Assembly: GCF_008086165.1 (NCBI RefSeq)
Contig: NZ_VSKL01000002.1
Location: 186,001 to 250,000 of the forward strand
Reading direction: 5' to 3'
Length of the DNA stretch: 64,000 nt
Origin: Algorimicrobium algoritergicola
GTDB taxonomy: Bacteria; Bacteroidota; Bacteroidia; Flavobacteriales; Flavobacteriaceae
Shown: positions 18,147-25,927 of the stretch, piece by piece
How positions within the stretch are numbered: position 1 is the stretch's first letter
Layout of the letters: every line of letters starts with the position of its first letter
Program-made: the position numbers and the translations under genes
The notes under the pieces: model-generated
What the model was told of the DNA's origin: nothing
What the model saw: the letters and a program-made list of their open reading frames with translations, nothing else
Database searches by the model: none

Positions 18147-18836
18147 TTAAAGTGGCTGATTGTAATTTTTATTTTTTGTGGTGTGGAGATTCCCGCCTTC
18201 GCGTGAATGTGGGTTGTCCTTGTTTTGGGACAGTTGCTTATTATTTTTAATTTCTTCGGCTTTTAACATCCAGTTATGAGCTGTAGCTTGCCAATTGACA
18301 ATTTTGGTTTTACCGCCCACTTTCCATCCGATGCCCTGGTAATAATTAAAGAATTTTTGTGCTTCTATTGTTGGCCATTTTTGTGTTTTAAAAAAGTCGA
18401 TTACAATTTTTTGATTTTTTGGCTGTGCTAGTTTATAAAGTTTTTTATTGTTTTCTATTTGTTTATTATGTTTATATAAAGGTACCAGTGCTTGTCCCTG
18501 ATTTGGGACGGTTAAGTCCACTGCTTGTCCAGAGGTTGTACCAAATATGAGCATGTTAATTTTTGAACCTTTAAATGGGTTATGAGATGGGTGATAAATT
18601 AAATACTTATAGTGATTTAATTCCTTTACGCATCTGTGATAGGTGGATTTAGAGCCTATTTTGGATAGATTCATTACTTCTTCCCGATTGACATGGAACT
18701 GTTCTGGAAACCGGTTGTGATTCCATAGTTGGAAAAATGCCATATACAAACTGACATGGGTTGGATTTAACCTGTTGTCTTTAGAGAACTGTTGAAACAC
18801 TGCGTTTAGATGTTTTATGTAGTTAATTGATGGCAT
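18147..18836 (-). CDS. Replication-associated protein of the mobile element (winged-helix, DnaD/phage O-like)
   Basis: The 229-residue protein has an N-terminal segment reading like a helix-turn-helix replication protein (LNPTHVSLYMAFFQLWNHNRF, then KIGSKSTYHRCVKELNHYKYL). Near residues 165-195 a WxxxxAQKFFNYYQGIGWKV segment and NWQATAHNWML recall the C-terminal module of DnaD/DnaT-like primosome proteins. The last ~35 residues are low-complexity and include a peptide encoded by a palindromic repeat (18189-18208), so the tail has probably been added to. It pairs with the DnaC-like gene just downstream. The function is inferred from context and general pattern. Confidence 0.6.
   Translation of the reverse strand: MPSINYIKHLNAVFQQFSKDNRLNPTHVSLYMAFFQLWNHNRFPEQFHVNREEVMNLSKIGSKSTYHRCVKELNHYKYLIYHPSHNPFKGSKINMLIFGTTSGQAVDLTVPNQGQALVPLYKHNKQIENNKKLYKLAQPKNQKIVIDFFKTQKWPTIEAQKFFNYYQGIGWKVGGKTKIVNWQATAHNWMLKAEEIKNNKQLSQNKDNPHSREGGNLHTTKNKNYNQPL
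18189..18208. repeat. REP-like short palindrome inside a coding region
   Basis: Arms attcccgc and gcgtgaat (7 of 8 bases pair) flank a four-base cttc loop. The sequence resembles the widespread dispersed bacterial palindromes of the form ATTCCCGC-CTTC-GCGGGAAT. It encodes HSREGGN in the C-terminal tail of the replication-type protein and is much richer in G+C than its surroundings. Confidence 0.5.
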
Positions 18837-18942
18837 GTTGATTTAATCTTAAATTTTATGCATTCCATAATGCGGCTTAAAGCCAGTTTAATGGTTGTTG
18901 GTATAAACTAAATAGATGTCGCGGCAATCACGGGATTTGTGA

Positions 18943-19212
18943 TTAAACGTGATGCATGCGGTTATCTTCGAGAACCTTGTTAATGTCTTCTTGGTCATAA
19001 TAAATAATACCTCCTAATTTTGTGTAAGGGATGGTACCATTGACACGGAGGTTTTGAAGCGTTCCTGGGCTTACTTGTAGAAGCTTCATGACTTCTGTTG
19101 ACCTTAAGTACTTCTTTGAAGGTTGGGCATTGGAAAGAAGAGATTTCATCTCGTCGAATAATTCCATTTTAAATTGATAGAGATCGTCGGTGGTAAGGAT
19201 TGTTGTTGGCAT
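18943..19212 (-). CDS. Excisionase-like helix-turn-helix protein (MerR/HTH_17 type)
   Basis: The 89-residue protein has a C-terminal winged HTH of the HTH_17 type: YLRSTEVMKLLQVSPGTLQN, then a short wing with IPYTKLGGIIYYDQEDI and a closing helix. Such proteins act as excisionases (Xis, or recombination directionality factors) or as activators of element genes in Bacteroidota mobile DNA. Its place between replication genes and RteC plus integrase supports that role. The N-terminus is a short helical lead with no other domain. Confidence 0.75.
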   Translation of the reverse strand: MPTTILTTDDLYQFKMELFDEMKSLLSNAQPSKKYLRSTEVMKLLQVSPGTLQNLRVNGTIPYTKLGGIIYYDQEDINKVLEDNRMHHV

Positions 19213-19480
19213 AATGATGTTATTTAATTAGTGCTTGTCTTTATGTTAACCAGGGTTCTTTAATAAAGCCATCATCATGAGCTTTCGCTTTAGATGATGG
19301 CTGCTATTAATCTGGCCATCGTAAAACAAATTTGGAGTAATTTGTTGATATTTCTTCGTTAGTACCGAACGTATACCGAAAGAATTTAACGTTTTATTAA
19401 CATAGGTGAGAAGGAATCGGAGCGGGTATGTTAAACGCATAGTTATAACGTGAAAATGAAAGTTAATGAGGGGTTTGTGC
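19213..19480. promoter_or_regulatory. Non-coding control region between the excisionase-like gene and rteC
   Basis: No gene is supported here. A hairpin has 10-bp perfect arms at 19267-19276 and 19293-19302 (agccatcatc/gatgatggct). A direct repeat taccgaa occurs at 19363-19369 and 19374-19380, 11 bp apart (one helical turn). Both would suit a regulatory region for the excisionase-like gene that starts at 19212 and reads away on the minus strand. Confidence 0.4.
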
Positions 19481-20323
19481 TTAATTATTGTCTTCGTCCA
19501 TTTTCTTTATTAGTGATAACCGCAAGGAATCTAAAAACTTTGTACGGGCTCCTTCACGTGCTTTAATCTCTCCGTAAGTTTTGTAGAAATTCCCTAGCTT
19601 AATGTTAAAAAGTGATTCACAGATTTCGGCTAGAACTTTTAAATCTATATTACCATTTTGAACGGCACCCGTGGCATTAATGGCATACATTAATTCTACT
19701 AAATCTGTTTTGGAAGCTGTCCACGAAAAGGTTTGAGTTAATAACGGAGGTGTATGTCTAGAAGATATTCTTTTTTGAGATTTTAATTTTATAAGTTCGT
19801 TTTTGTAATAAGTTACTAGTAAGTCGTAAGCCATAATTTTCGCCACTTTATCATCATGACTTGTTGAGAATTCAGGGTCGATAAAATGATTTATGTTATT
19901 TGTTATGTCAATACTATTTAAACCCCTAACAAAATATATATGATCGTACCTTGTAGATTTATGTCTGTAGTATTTTACGAATTCTAACTCACTTGATTTA
20001 TGTGCTTCGAACTTATCTAAAATGAGATGAATGTATTTTCGCTGTCTGGAGATACTTACCTTGGGGCGATTCATTAAATAGGTGTGAACATGAGAGAAGT
20101 ACTTTAAATGGCCACTGACAATAGGTTTTAGGTTTTTAAAGAAGCTTATTTCATCTGATTCAGAAATGAACCCCCTTTGTCTAACGGATAATCTTAATAG
20201 CTGAAGATATTCGCTGCTTAAGTTAATGAGGAGCCTTAAATTAGCTATTTCATTTAGGTTGTCTTGATGGAAATTGATGATTTTTATTTGATATTCATCA
20301 ACAAGGGTGTTAATCTTATCCAT
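19481..20323 (-). CDS. RteC-family protein of conjugative-element type
   Basis: The 280-residue protein has the RteC domain, mainly in its C-terminal half: FSWTASKTDLVELMYAINAT, then an NGNIDLKVLAEICESLFNIKLGN segment and EGARTKFLDSLRLSLIKKMDE. RteC of CTnDOT is a transcriptional activator of excision genes, although here it lies without RteA/RteB two-component partners in view. The N-terminal half is helical and variable. Placement between the excisionase-like gene and the integrase fits regulation of excision. Confidence 0.85.
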   Translation of the reverse strand: MDKINTLVDEYQIKIINFHQDNLNEIANLRLLINLSSEYLQLLRLSVRQRGFISESDEISFFKNLKPIVSGHLKYFSHVHTYLMNRPKVSISRQRKYIHLILDKFEAHKSSELEFVKYYRHKSTRYDHIYFVRGLNSIDITNNINHFIDPEFSTSHDDKVAKIMAYDLLVTYYKNELIKLKSQKRISSRHTPPLLTQTFSWTASKTDLVELMYAINATGAVQNGNIDLKVLAEICESLFNIKLGNFYKTYGEIKAREGARTKFLDSLRLSLIKKMDEDNN

Positions 20324-20395
20324 AAATGATGCGATTTGGGTTGGGAATATAAATATACCAAATTTAATGTAAATGGATAAAAGTGAGTGTTTTAC

Positions 20396-21640
20396 CTAGT
20401 TTTTTGCTTCCTTAACCCTTGCTTCTTCTTTACTTAAAATTGATTTTAAGACGCTCATGTCGGCACTTACTTTTCTATCTAAAATTTTGGCGTAGTGTTG
20501 CGTTGTTTTGAGTGATTTATGCCCAAGCATTTTACTAACAGATTCAATAGGAACTCCATTTGTTAAGGTTACGGTTGTAGCAAAGGTGTGCCTGGCTAAA
20601 TGGTAGGTTAGGTTTTTGTTGATTGCACAACTGTCTGCAATCGTTTTTAAATACGAGTTCATTTTTTGATTGCTTAATATAGGAAGTAACTTATGGGTGT
20701 TTATAACTTGTGGGTGTTCTTCATACTTTCTGACAATATCGGCCGGTATTGGTAATAAAGGAATATTACTTCGCGTATGCGTCTTTGCTCTTTTCGTTTT
20801 AATCCAATGCTCTCCATCAATACCTATTACTATATCATTTTTCGAGAGTTGTTTGACATCAATATAAGCAAGTCCTGTGAAGCAGCTAAAGATAAATATG
20901 TCTTTCACTAATTCCAATCTAGGGATTTCGAATTCTTTGTCTATAACGGTTTGAAGCTCTTCTTTCGACAGGAATTCACGATCGATGGTTTTTAATTTTG
21001 CTTTCCAATGTAGGAAAGGGTCTTTGGTTATCCAATCGTTAGCGTAGGCAATTCGGATAATTTTCTTGAAATTGGTGATGTATTTGATTGCTGTGTTATG
21101 ACTGCATTTTCGTACGGTTTTTAAATAGTACTCTAAACCGGTAATGAACTTATGGTCTACATTTTTTATTGGAATATCATCAACCATGTATTCTTTTTGG
21201 ATATACTCTTGTACATGTTTTTTGGTGGTGCGATAGCGTTCGGCAGTGCCAGGAGCAAAGTCTTTACCTATTAAGCTGTTTACTTCGTCATTATGGGCCT
21301 GGAATATTACTAAGAGCATTTTAGTAACCTGGTCCTTTCCAGTATAACGATTCTTAATAGCCATTGCTGTGAATGGTTTATTAATATCTAAAAGGCGTTC
21401 ATGGATTTTGTTTAGTTTGTACCTAACGTCATCTATGTACTTATTGATTGCTTTGGATTCTGCAGAAGTACCTATAACTTTACCGTTGGAACTATCCCAT
21501 TTTTCCAATAATACTTTACGTTGAATAGTGGTTTGAGCTCTTTTTCCATTTACTGTGATTCGACAGTATATAGGAGCTTTACCGTCAGGAGTAACTCTAT
21601 TTTTTTGAAGAAAGAATAATATGGAAAAGGTATTGTACAT
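20396..21640 (-). CDS. Tyrosine recombinase (integrase) of IntDOT type
   Basis: The 414-residue site-specific recombinase has an N-terminal arm-binding region (RVTPDGKAPIYCRITVNGKR), a SAM-like core-binding domain, and a C-terminal catalytic domain with HLARH (His347, Arg350, His351), GHKS (His374) and nucleophile Tyr383 in QHYAK. The usual first catalytic Arg is missing: the matching segment reads FTGLAYIDV. IntDOT-like enzymes also lack it, so it is not necessarily a defect. It probably catalyses integration at the tRNA-Ser 3' end about 240 bp away. The start codon touches an upstream copy of a repeated motif (21640-21649). Confidence 0.92.
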   Translation of the reverse strand: MYNTFSILFFLQKNRVTPDGKAPIYCRITVNGKRAQTTIQRKVLLEKWDSSNGKVIGTSAESKAINKYIDDVRYKLNKIHERLLDINKPFTAMAIKNRYTGKDQVTKMLLVIFQAHNDEVNSLIGKDFAPGTAERYRTTKKHVQEYIQKEYMVDDIPIKNVDHKFITGLEYYLKTVRKCSHNTAIKYITNFKKIIRIAYANDWITKDPFLHWKAKLKTIDREFLSKEELQTVIDKEFEIPRLELVKDIFIFSCFTGLAYIDVKQLSKNDIVIGIDGEHWIKTKRAKTHTRSNIPLLPIPADIVRKYEEHPQVINTHKLLPILSNQKMNSYLKTIADSCAINKNLTYHLARHTFATTVTLTNGVPIESVSKMLGHKSLKTTQHYAKILDRKVSADMSVLKSILSKEEARVKEAKN

Positions 21641-21769
21641 CGGTTCACTCTATAAATGCCTTATAAAAATACAAAATTAATAACGTATTTCCTATTGTAA
21701 ACCATTGTAATTAGGGGTGTTTGGTGAAATTCGGTTCACTGTTTAAGATTATTTGATAGTGAACCGAAT
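21640..21769. promoter_or_regulatory. Integrase upstream region with three copies of a 10-bp motif
   Basis: A perfect 12-bp inverted repeat, attcggttcact (21729-21740) and agtgaaccgaat (21758-21769), surrounds a 17-bp spacer. A third copy, tcggttcact, at 21640-21649 overlaps the integrase start codon. These could be arm-type integrase sites of the attachment region or operators for autorepression. They lie between the integrase gene and the tRNA end, where arm sites are expected. Confidence 0.55.
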
Positions 21770-21823
21770 GGTGCACCTATAGGATGTTATTAGATGGTCT
21801 ATTTTGATATTTCGGGAAAAGTA

Positions 21824-21856
21824 AAAACCCTATAGACATAGTGTTTATAGGGTTTT
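21824..21856 (-). terminator. Hairpin terminator downstream of tRNA-Ser
   Basis: Perfect 11-bp arms aaaaccctata (21824-21834) and tatagggtttt (21846-21856) enclose an 11-nt loop. Read on the minus strand, it lies 23 nt after the tRNA 3' end and is followed by a T-rich stretch, so it suits termination of the tRNA transcript. It may instead belong to the attachment region of the island. Confidence 0.55.
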
Positions 21857-21879
21857 GGTGGAATTTGTGCTATTCCTAG

Positions 21880-21964
21880 CGGAGAAAGAGGGATTCGAAC
21901 CCCCGGAGGTGTGACCCTCAACAGTTTTCAAGACTGCCGCATTCGACCGCTCTGCCATTTCTCC
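21880..21964 (-). tRNA. tRNA-Ser (anticodon UGA)
   Basis: Read on the minus strand, it has a 7-bp acceptor stem GGAGAAA/TTTCTCC, a D-arm, an anticodon stem GCAGT/ACTGT around loop CTTGAAA (anticodon TGA), a long variable arm GAGG-CCTC typical of serine tRNAs, and a T-loop GGTTCGAATCC. The discriminator base is G at 21880 and no CCA is encoded. Its 3' end faces the integrase gene, so it is the probable insertion target of the island. Confidence 0.96.
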
Positions 21965-22095
21965 TTGAGCGCCGTATCAGGTATACCCTGATTGCGGGTG
22001 CAAATATAGAACCCTTTTTTCATTCTTTCAAAGAAAAAAACTGAAAATTTCAAAACATTTTCAAAAATCTTGCTAATAAATTTATTTTCTGTTAG

Positions 22096-22123
22096 TTGTT
22101 GACAACCACTTACCTTATTTTTG
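22096..22123 (+). promoter_or_regulatory. Bacteroidota-type promoter of the nitroreductase gene
   Basis: TATTTTTG at 22116-22123 matches the TAnnTTTG -7 consensus. A TTG at 22096-22098, 17 bp upstream, can serve as the -33 element. The ATG at 22143 follows 19 nt after the -7 box. Confidence 0.5.
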
Positions 22124-22142
22124 CAAAAACAATGAAGTAATT

Positions 22143-22772
22143 ATGAGCATTATTGAGCATTTACATTGGCGTTACGCCACAAAAGCGTTTGATATTAATA
22201 AAAAAGTAACATCGGAAAAATTAGAGGTTATTAAACAAGCTTTTAATTTAACGGCTACTTCCTATGGGTTACAACCTATAAAATTAGTCATTGTTAACAA
22301 TAACCAGTTGCAGAAAGACTTGGTTTCAGTAGGAATGAATCAGAAAAATTTAGAGCAAGCATCGCATGTTTTAATACTTTGTATTCAAACCGAAATTGAT
22401 GAAGATTTTGTGACTGAATATTTTAATCGAGTTCATAACATTCGGGAAACGCCAAAAGCCATATTACAACCATTTCAAGATTTCTTAATATCAGATTTTG
22501 AAAAGAAGCCGCAAGAACAAATAGAGACATGGGCAACAAATCAAACGTACTTGGCTATGGGAAACCTTTTAACTGTCTGTGCTATGGAAGGGATTGATGC
22601 CTGTCCTATGGAAGGTTTTGATCCCAAGGCCTGTGATGATTTATTGGGTTTAGGTAAAATAGGTTTGAAGTCGGTTTTATTATTACCGATAGGGTATCGT
22701 GCGGAAAATGATATGTTTGCCGATTTTAAAAAAGTCCGCAAACCCATTGCGGATAGTATTATAGAATTGTAG
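22143..22772 (+). CDS. NAD(P)H-dependent nitroreductase-family flavoprotein
   Basis: The 209-residue FMN enzyme of the nitroreductase fold begins with the typical HLHWRYATKAFD segment (Arg for FMN phosphate). It continues with ATSYGLQPIKLVIV and WATNQTYLAMGNLLTVCAMEGIDACPMEGFDP, which resembles the NfsB-type FMN/dimer core. It ends with LLLPIGYRAENDMFADFKKVRKP, the usual C-terminal motif. It reduces nitro or quinone compounds; the physiological substrate is unknown. It is the first chromosomal gene to the right of the island and has its own promoter-like sequence. The aminotransferase gene follows by 27 nt. Confidence 0.9.
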   Translation: MSIIEHLHWRYATKAFDINKKVTSEKLEVIKQAFNLTATSYGLQPIKLVIVNNNQLQKDLVSVGMNQKNLEQASHVLILCIQTEIDEDFVTEYFNRVHNIRETPKAILQPFQDFLISDFEKKPQEQIETWATNQTYLAMGNLLTVCAMEGIDACPMEGFDPKACDDLLGLGKIGLKSVLLLPIGYRAENDMFADFKKVRKPIADSIIEL

Positions 22773-22799
22773 TTTTAGAACATCAAAAAAATATTTATT

Positions 22800-23993
22800 A
22801 TGCCAGGATTTGAATTATTTGGAAGTGCAGAACGTAAAGAAGTACATGACGTTTTAGACAGTGGTGTTTTAATGCGCTACGGTTTTGATGGCATGCGAAA
22901 TGGACATTGGAAAGCCAAAGAGTTGGAGGCAGAACTTCAAGAAAAATTGCAAGTCAAACATGCCCAATTGGTATCTAGTGGTACAGCTGCTGTTTCTGTT
23001 GCCATGGCAATTACGGGTGTTGGAGCTGGAGATGAAGTTATTATGCCAACTTTTACATTCGTAGCTAGTTTTGAGGCCATTATGATGTTAGGTGCCATTC
23101 CGGTTTTAGTGGATATAGATGATACCTTAACGCTAGACCCAAAAGCTGTTGAAGCTGCTATAACGCCAAAAACAAAGGCTATTATGCCTGTCCACATGTG
23201 TGGTAGTATGGCTGATTTGAATGCGCTGCAAGCAATTTGTAAAAAGCATAATTTATTATTGATAGAGGATGCTTGTCAAGCCATTGGAGGTTCGTACAAC
23301 GGAAAACCATTGGGAAGTATTGGTGATGTAGGGTGTTTTTCATTCGATTTTGTAAAAACAATTACTTGTGGTGAAGGTGGTGCCGTAATTACTAATGATG
23401 AAACCTATTTTAAACACGCGGATCATTATACAGATCATGGTCACGATCATGAAGGTATGGATCGAGGTGCAGAAACGCATCCATTTTTAGGTTATAATTT
23501 TAGAATTTCAGAGTTACAGGCTGCTGTAGGATTGGCTCAAGCGAGGCGTTTACATGATTTTGTAGCCATTCAGAAAAAACATTATACCATTTTACGTGAT
23601 GTATTATCAGCAATTCCAGAAGTTACTTTTAGAACCGTTCCTGAAGGTGGTGAAGAAAGCTATGGCTTTTTAAATTTCTTTTTACCAGACTTGGAGTCGG
23701 CAAGAAAAACATCCAAAGCATTCAAAGAATCAGGAGTTGATGCTTGTTTTCACTACTTTGATAACAATTGGCATTACATCAGGAAATGGGATCATTTAAA
23801 AGATTTAAAATCTTTATATCCTATTTCTGCTGAAGTTAAAGAAGGTTTGAAATATCTTCAAACAAAAACTTTTGAGCAGTCAGATCATTATATTGCGAGA
23901 AATATATCGTGTCTGATTAAGTTATCGTGGACAGAAGAACAAGTTCTAGAACGTGCTGAAAAAATGAAAAAAGCCATTTTGGAAGCCTTGTAA
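22800..23993 (+). CDS. DegT/DnrJ/EryC1-family PLP-dependent sugar aminotransferase
   Basis: The 397-residue fold-type I enzyme has substrate and cofactor motifs SSGTAAVSVAMA (near residue 60), TFTFVASFEAI, EDACQAIGGSYNGKPLG and the PLP Lys at 186 in SFDFVKTITCGEGG. The family transfers an amino group to nucleotide-linked keto sugars, or acts as dehydratase in some members. A KxxxLTDHGHD-type segment follows the Lys, as expected. No sugar-nucleotide genes are nearby, so the pathway is not visible here. A strong terminator at 24016 ends the pair with the nitroreductase. Confidence 0.9.
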   Translation: MPGFELFGSAERKEVHDVLDSGVLMRYGFDGMRNGHWKAKELEAELQEKLQVKHAQLVSSGTAAVSVAMAITGVGAGDEVIMPTFTFVASFEAIMMLGAIPVLVDIDDTLTLDPKAVEAAITPKTKAIMPVHMCGSMADLNALQAICKKHNLLLIEDACQAIGGSYNGKPLGSIGDVGCFSFDFVKTITCGEGGAVITNDETYFKHADHYTDHGHDHEGMDRGAETHPFLGYNFRISELQAAVGLAQARRLHDFVAIQKKHYTILRDVLSAIPEVTFRTVPEGGEESYGFLNFFLPDLESARKTSKAFKESGVDACFHYFDNNWHYIRKWDHLKDLKSLYPISAEVKEGLKYLQTKTFEQSDHYIARNISCLIKLSWTEEQVLERAEKMKKAILEAL

Positions 23994-24015
23994 ACATCGC
24001 GGAAAGAACATACTT

Positions 24016-24072
24016 AAAAGCAACTTTAAAGAAATTCATAACTATGAAATATCTTTAAAGTTGCTTTTTTGT
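24016..24072 (+). terminator. Strong intrinsic terminator
   Basis: Perfect 17-bp arms at 24016-24032 and 24052-24068 are followed by a T-run. It lies 23 nt after the aminotransferase stop codon. Confidence 0.9.
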
Positions 24073-24203
24073 TTTTAAGCATTTGGCTTTAGCCTATGGA
24101 ATTTACATCTGATTTTAATTTTGTATAAAGTTTGTTTACTTATCAAAACAACTTACACAAAGAGGTAATTATAATCGAAATAAATTTTTTTTAAACATTA
24201 ATT

Positions 24204-25025
24204 ATGAAAACCACAATTACAAAAATTAAGTACGTATCAATGATGCTGTTTTTTATTTTTGCTACAGCATGTAGTTCAGATGATGATTCAGGCACTAATA
24301 TCCCAGGTGCTAATGTGCCAACAGTTAATTACGCAAATTCAACTATAGATGCTGCTTTTTTTGAAGCAGGAAATTCTGCTGCACCAGATATTACTTGGAA
24401 TGGTAGTGTTGGAGCTTTTTCTTTAGCTACACCTTTAGATGGTTTAAGCATTAATGCAAATACAGGTGTATTAAGTTGGACTAAATTATTACCACAAGGT
24501 AATCATACTATTCAAGTTATTATAGCTAATAGTGCAGGGCAGAAAAGTATAAATCTTATTTTACAAAATAAATTTCAAGGTAATTTTACATACAGATTTG
24601 AAGGTACATGTTCATACGAACTCCATTTTAGCGCAGACGGTTCTTTAGGTGTTAAATATATAAGAGGCGTGGATATACTTGCAAATGGATCTTGGGAAAT
24701 AAATGGCAATGAGCTTACAGCAAGTTATACTTTTATAAATGATAATGAAGAGAATTCTATTAGAGCGCTTTTAGTACACACAACAACAGAGGTAAAATTA
24801 GAAGGGAATTGGTATAATGGATTAGGCGCTATTTCAGGTCAAGAAGGAGGTAGTATTAATTTAAAACTAGGTGAACTACCAGCAGGCGATGGCATTATAT
24901 CTCTAAGAGATAATGGCGGTTATATAGTTCTATTTTATGACTCCTGTGGTGCTGCTTGTTGTTTCAGTACGGTTCAAGACGCCAAGGATGCTTATCCAAG
25001 CAGAACATTAACATTTGTACCTTAA
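24204..25025 (+). CDS. Surface-type lipoprotein with an Ig-like (He_PIG-type) domain
   Basis: The 273-residue lipoprotein has signal peptide VSMMLFFIFATAC and lipid on Cys, followed by SSDDDSG. This acidic stretch after Cys is the kind of lipoprotein export signal that sends Bacteroidota lipoproteins to the cell surface. Residues ~45-125 form a putative Ig-like domain (PLDGLSINANTGVLSWT, then GNHTIQVIIANSAG). The C-terminal half is beta-rich and has no family I recognise; a Cys pair plus CGAACC near the end could form disulfides. It stands alone between two strong terminators. Confidence 0.75.
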   Translation: MKTTITKIKYVSMMLFFIFATACSSDDDSGTNIPGANVPTVNYANSTIDAAFFEAGNSAAPDITWNGSVGAFSLATPLDGLSINANTGVLSWTKLLPQGNHTIQVIIANSAGQKSINLILQNKFQGNFTYRFEGTCSYELHFSADGSLGVKYIRGVDILANGSWEINGNELTASYTFINDNEENSIRALLVHTTTEVKLEGNWYNGLGAISGQEGGSINLKLGELPAGDGIISLRDNGGYIVLFYDSCGAACCFSTVQDAKDAYPSRTLTFVP

Positions 25026-25075
25026 AATTAAGATAAATTGAAGATACTTTGGAAGATTATTTAATTCTACTTTTT

Positions 25076-25120
25076 AACAACTGTAAAGAACTTATACATT
25101 CTTTACAGTTGTTTTTTTTA
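25076..25120 (+). terminator. Strong intrinsic terminator
   Basis: Perfect 15-bp arms at 25076-25090 and 25099-25113 enclose an 8-nt loop and are followed by a T-run to 25119. It lies 50 nt after the lipoprotein stop. Confidence 0.9.
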
Positions 25121-25222
25121 TAAACAATTGGTGTTTTTAATCTTTCATTAATCGTTAATCGAACTTGTAAAAGCTCTTTCATAATTAATAATGGGAATAT
25201 TTGTAAACTTTTCACCTCATTT

Positions 25223-25241
25223 TGTTAACCTTTTATATTTG
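25223..25241 (+). promoter_or_regulatory. Promoter region with a tgttaaccttttata motif
   Basis: TATATTTG at 25234-25241 matches the -7 consensus TAnnTTTG. It overlaps the 15-mer tgttaaccttttata (25223-25237), which recurs exactly at 30011-30025 and with one mismatch at 32425-32439, each 30-50 nt before a start codon. Confidence 0.5.
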
Positions 25242-25284
25242 TTTACATAAATATACAGTAACCAATTATAAAATACATATTCAA

Positions 25285-25647
25285 ATGAAAACAGCAGAAC
25301 CAACAGTAGTAACAGCAAGTACAGAATCTGAAATAACCGAAGGGAAATCTATGGCCATTATTGCCTACTTAACCTTTGTAGGGTTAATTATTGCTTTTGT
25401 AATGAATAACGATAAGAAGAACAAATTTGCCAAGTACCACATTACACAATCACTTGGATTAGCTTTAACAGGTTTAGCTATAGGTATTATAGGTATGATA
25501 CCTATTTTAGGTTGGATAATTAGTGTTATCGGTTTTTTTGTAATTGTTTTTATGTGGATTTCGGGTTTGATGAATGCAATTAACGAGAAACAAAAACCGC
25601 TTCCTATTTTAGGAAATAAATACGAAGAATGGTTTAAAAATTTATAA
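25285..25647 (+). CDS. Small DUF4870/Tic20-like membrane protein
   Basis: The start at 25285 (MKTAEPTVV) is chosen over an in-frame ATG at 25222 that overlaps the -7 box. The 120-residue protein has about three membrane helices: SMAIIAYLTFVGLIIAFV, then after a conserved KKNKFAKYHITQSLG loop LALTGLAIGIIGMIPILGW and IISVIGFFVIVFMWISG. The F-x-x-x-H-x-x-Q-S/A loop after the first helix is the hallmark of DUF4870/Tic20-like small membrane proteins of unknown function. It ends with PILGNKYEEWFKNL. It is a single-gene unit with a terminator at 25738. Confidence 0.82.
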   Translation: MKTAEPTVVTASTESEITEGKSMAIIAYLTFVGLIIAFVMNNDKKNKFAKYHITQSLGLALTGLAIGIIGMIPILGWIISVIGFFVIVFMWISGLMNAINEKQKPLPILGNKYEEWFKNL

Positions 25648-25737
25648 GTCGACTTTTAATTTGAATTAGAATTTCTACAAAAAAACATCTAAAACGACAT
25701 TCAAAATAAAATCACTAAAATAGTTTTAATTGGAATT

Positions 25738-25784
25738 AAAAAGGAGAAGGCGCTCAAGTAAAAAGAAGCGTTGTTCTCCTTTTT
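25738..25784 (+). terminator. Intrinsic terminator
   Basis: Perfect 11-bp arms aaaaaggagaa (25738-25748) and ttctccttttt (25774-25784) enclose an inner loop. It lies 90 nt after the membrane protein stop, before the sensor gene. The remaining gap to 25927 shows nothing else. Confidence 0.75.
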
Positions 25785-25927
25785 AGCTTTTAACTGTGCT
25801 CTGGTTTTTTTTATAAGCGTAAAATCCAATTTATAAATTCACATAAATAAATCAATTTAAAATAAATTCATCAGCTTTCAATAAGCAATCAAAAACATTT
25901 AGTACTTTAATAGTTAATTAAATCAAA

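Larger units (their letters stand above)
1..21880. mobile_element. Right-hand part of an integrated metal-resistance island ending at tRNA-Ser
   Basis: Metal efflux genes (1-17425) are followed by a minus-strand mobility module of DnaC-like ATPase, replication protein, excisionase-like HTH, RteC and tyrosine recombinase (17448-21640). The module stops just short of the 3' end of a tRNA-Ser gene. Integrase next to a tRNA 3' end is the classic layout of integrative elements, and RteC plus an IntDOT-like integrase point to the CTnDOT-type family of Bacteroidota. The metal genes, especially 5900-8400, look visibly richer in G+C than the chromosomal genes after 22 kb. No relaxase, T4CP or tra genes are seen, and no second copy of the tRNA end was noticed, so the left boundary must lie outside the window. 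That the metal cluster and the integrase belong to one element is inferred from adjacency. Confidence 0.7.

Noticed and set aside
19246-19440. 64-codon minus-strand frame between the excisionase-like gene and rteC
   Set aside because: It has no recognisable motif, runs over the hairpin at 19267-19302, and its composition looks random; better read as a control region.
21769-21780. 12-bp match ggtgcacctata to its reverse complement near 63755
   Set aside because: The core ggtgcacc is itself palindromic and many 12-bp matches are expected by chance in 64 kb; no evidence of an att site.
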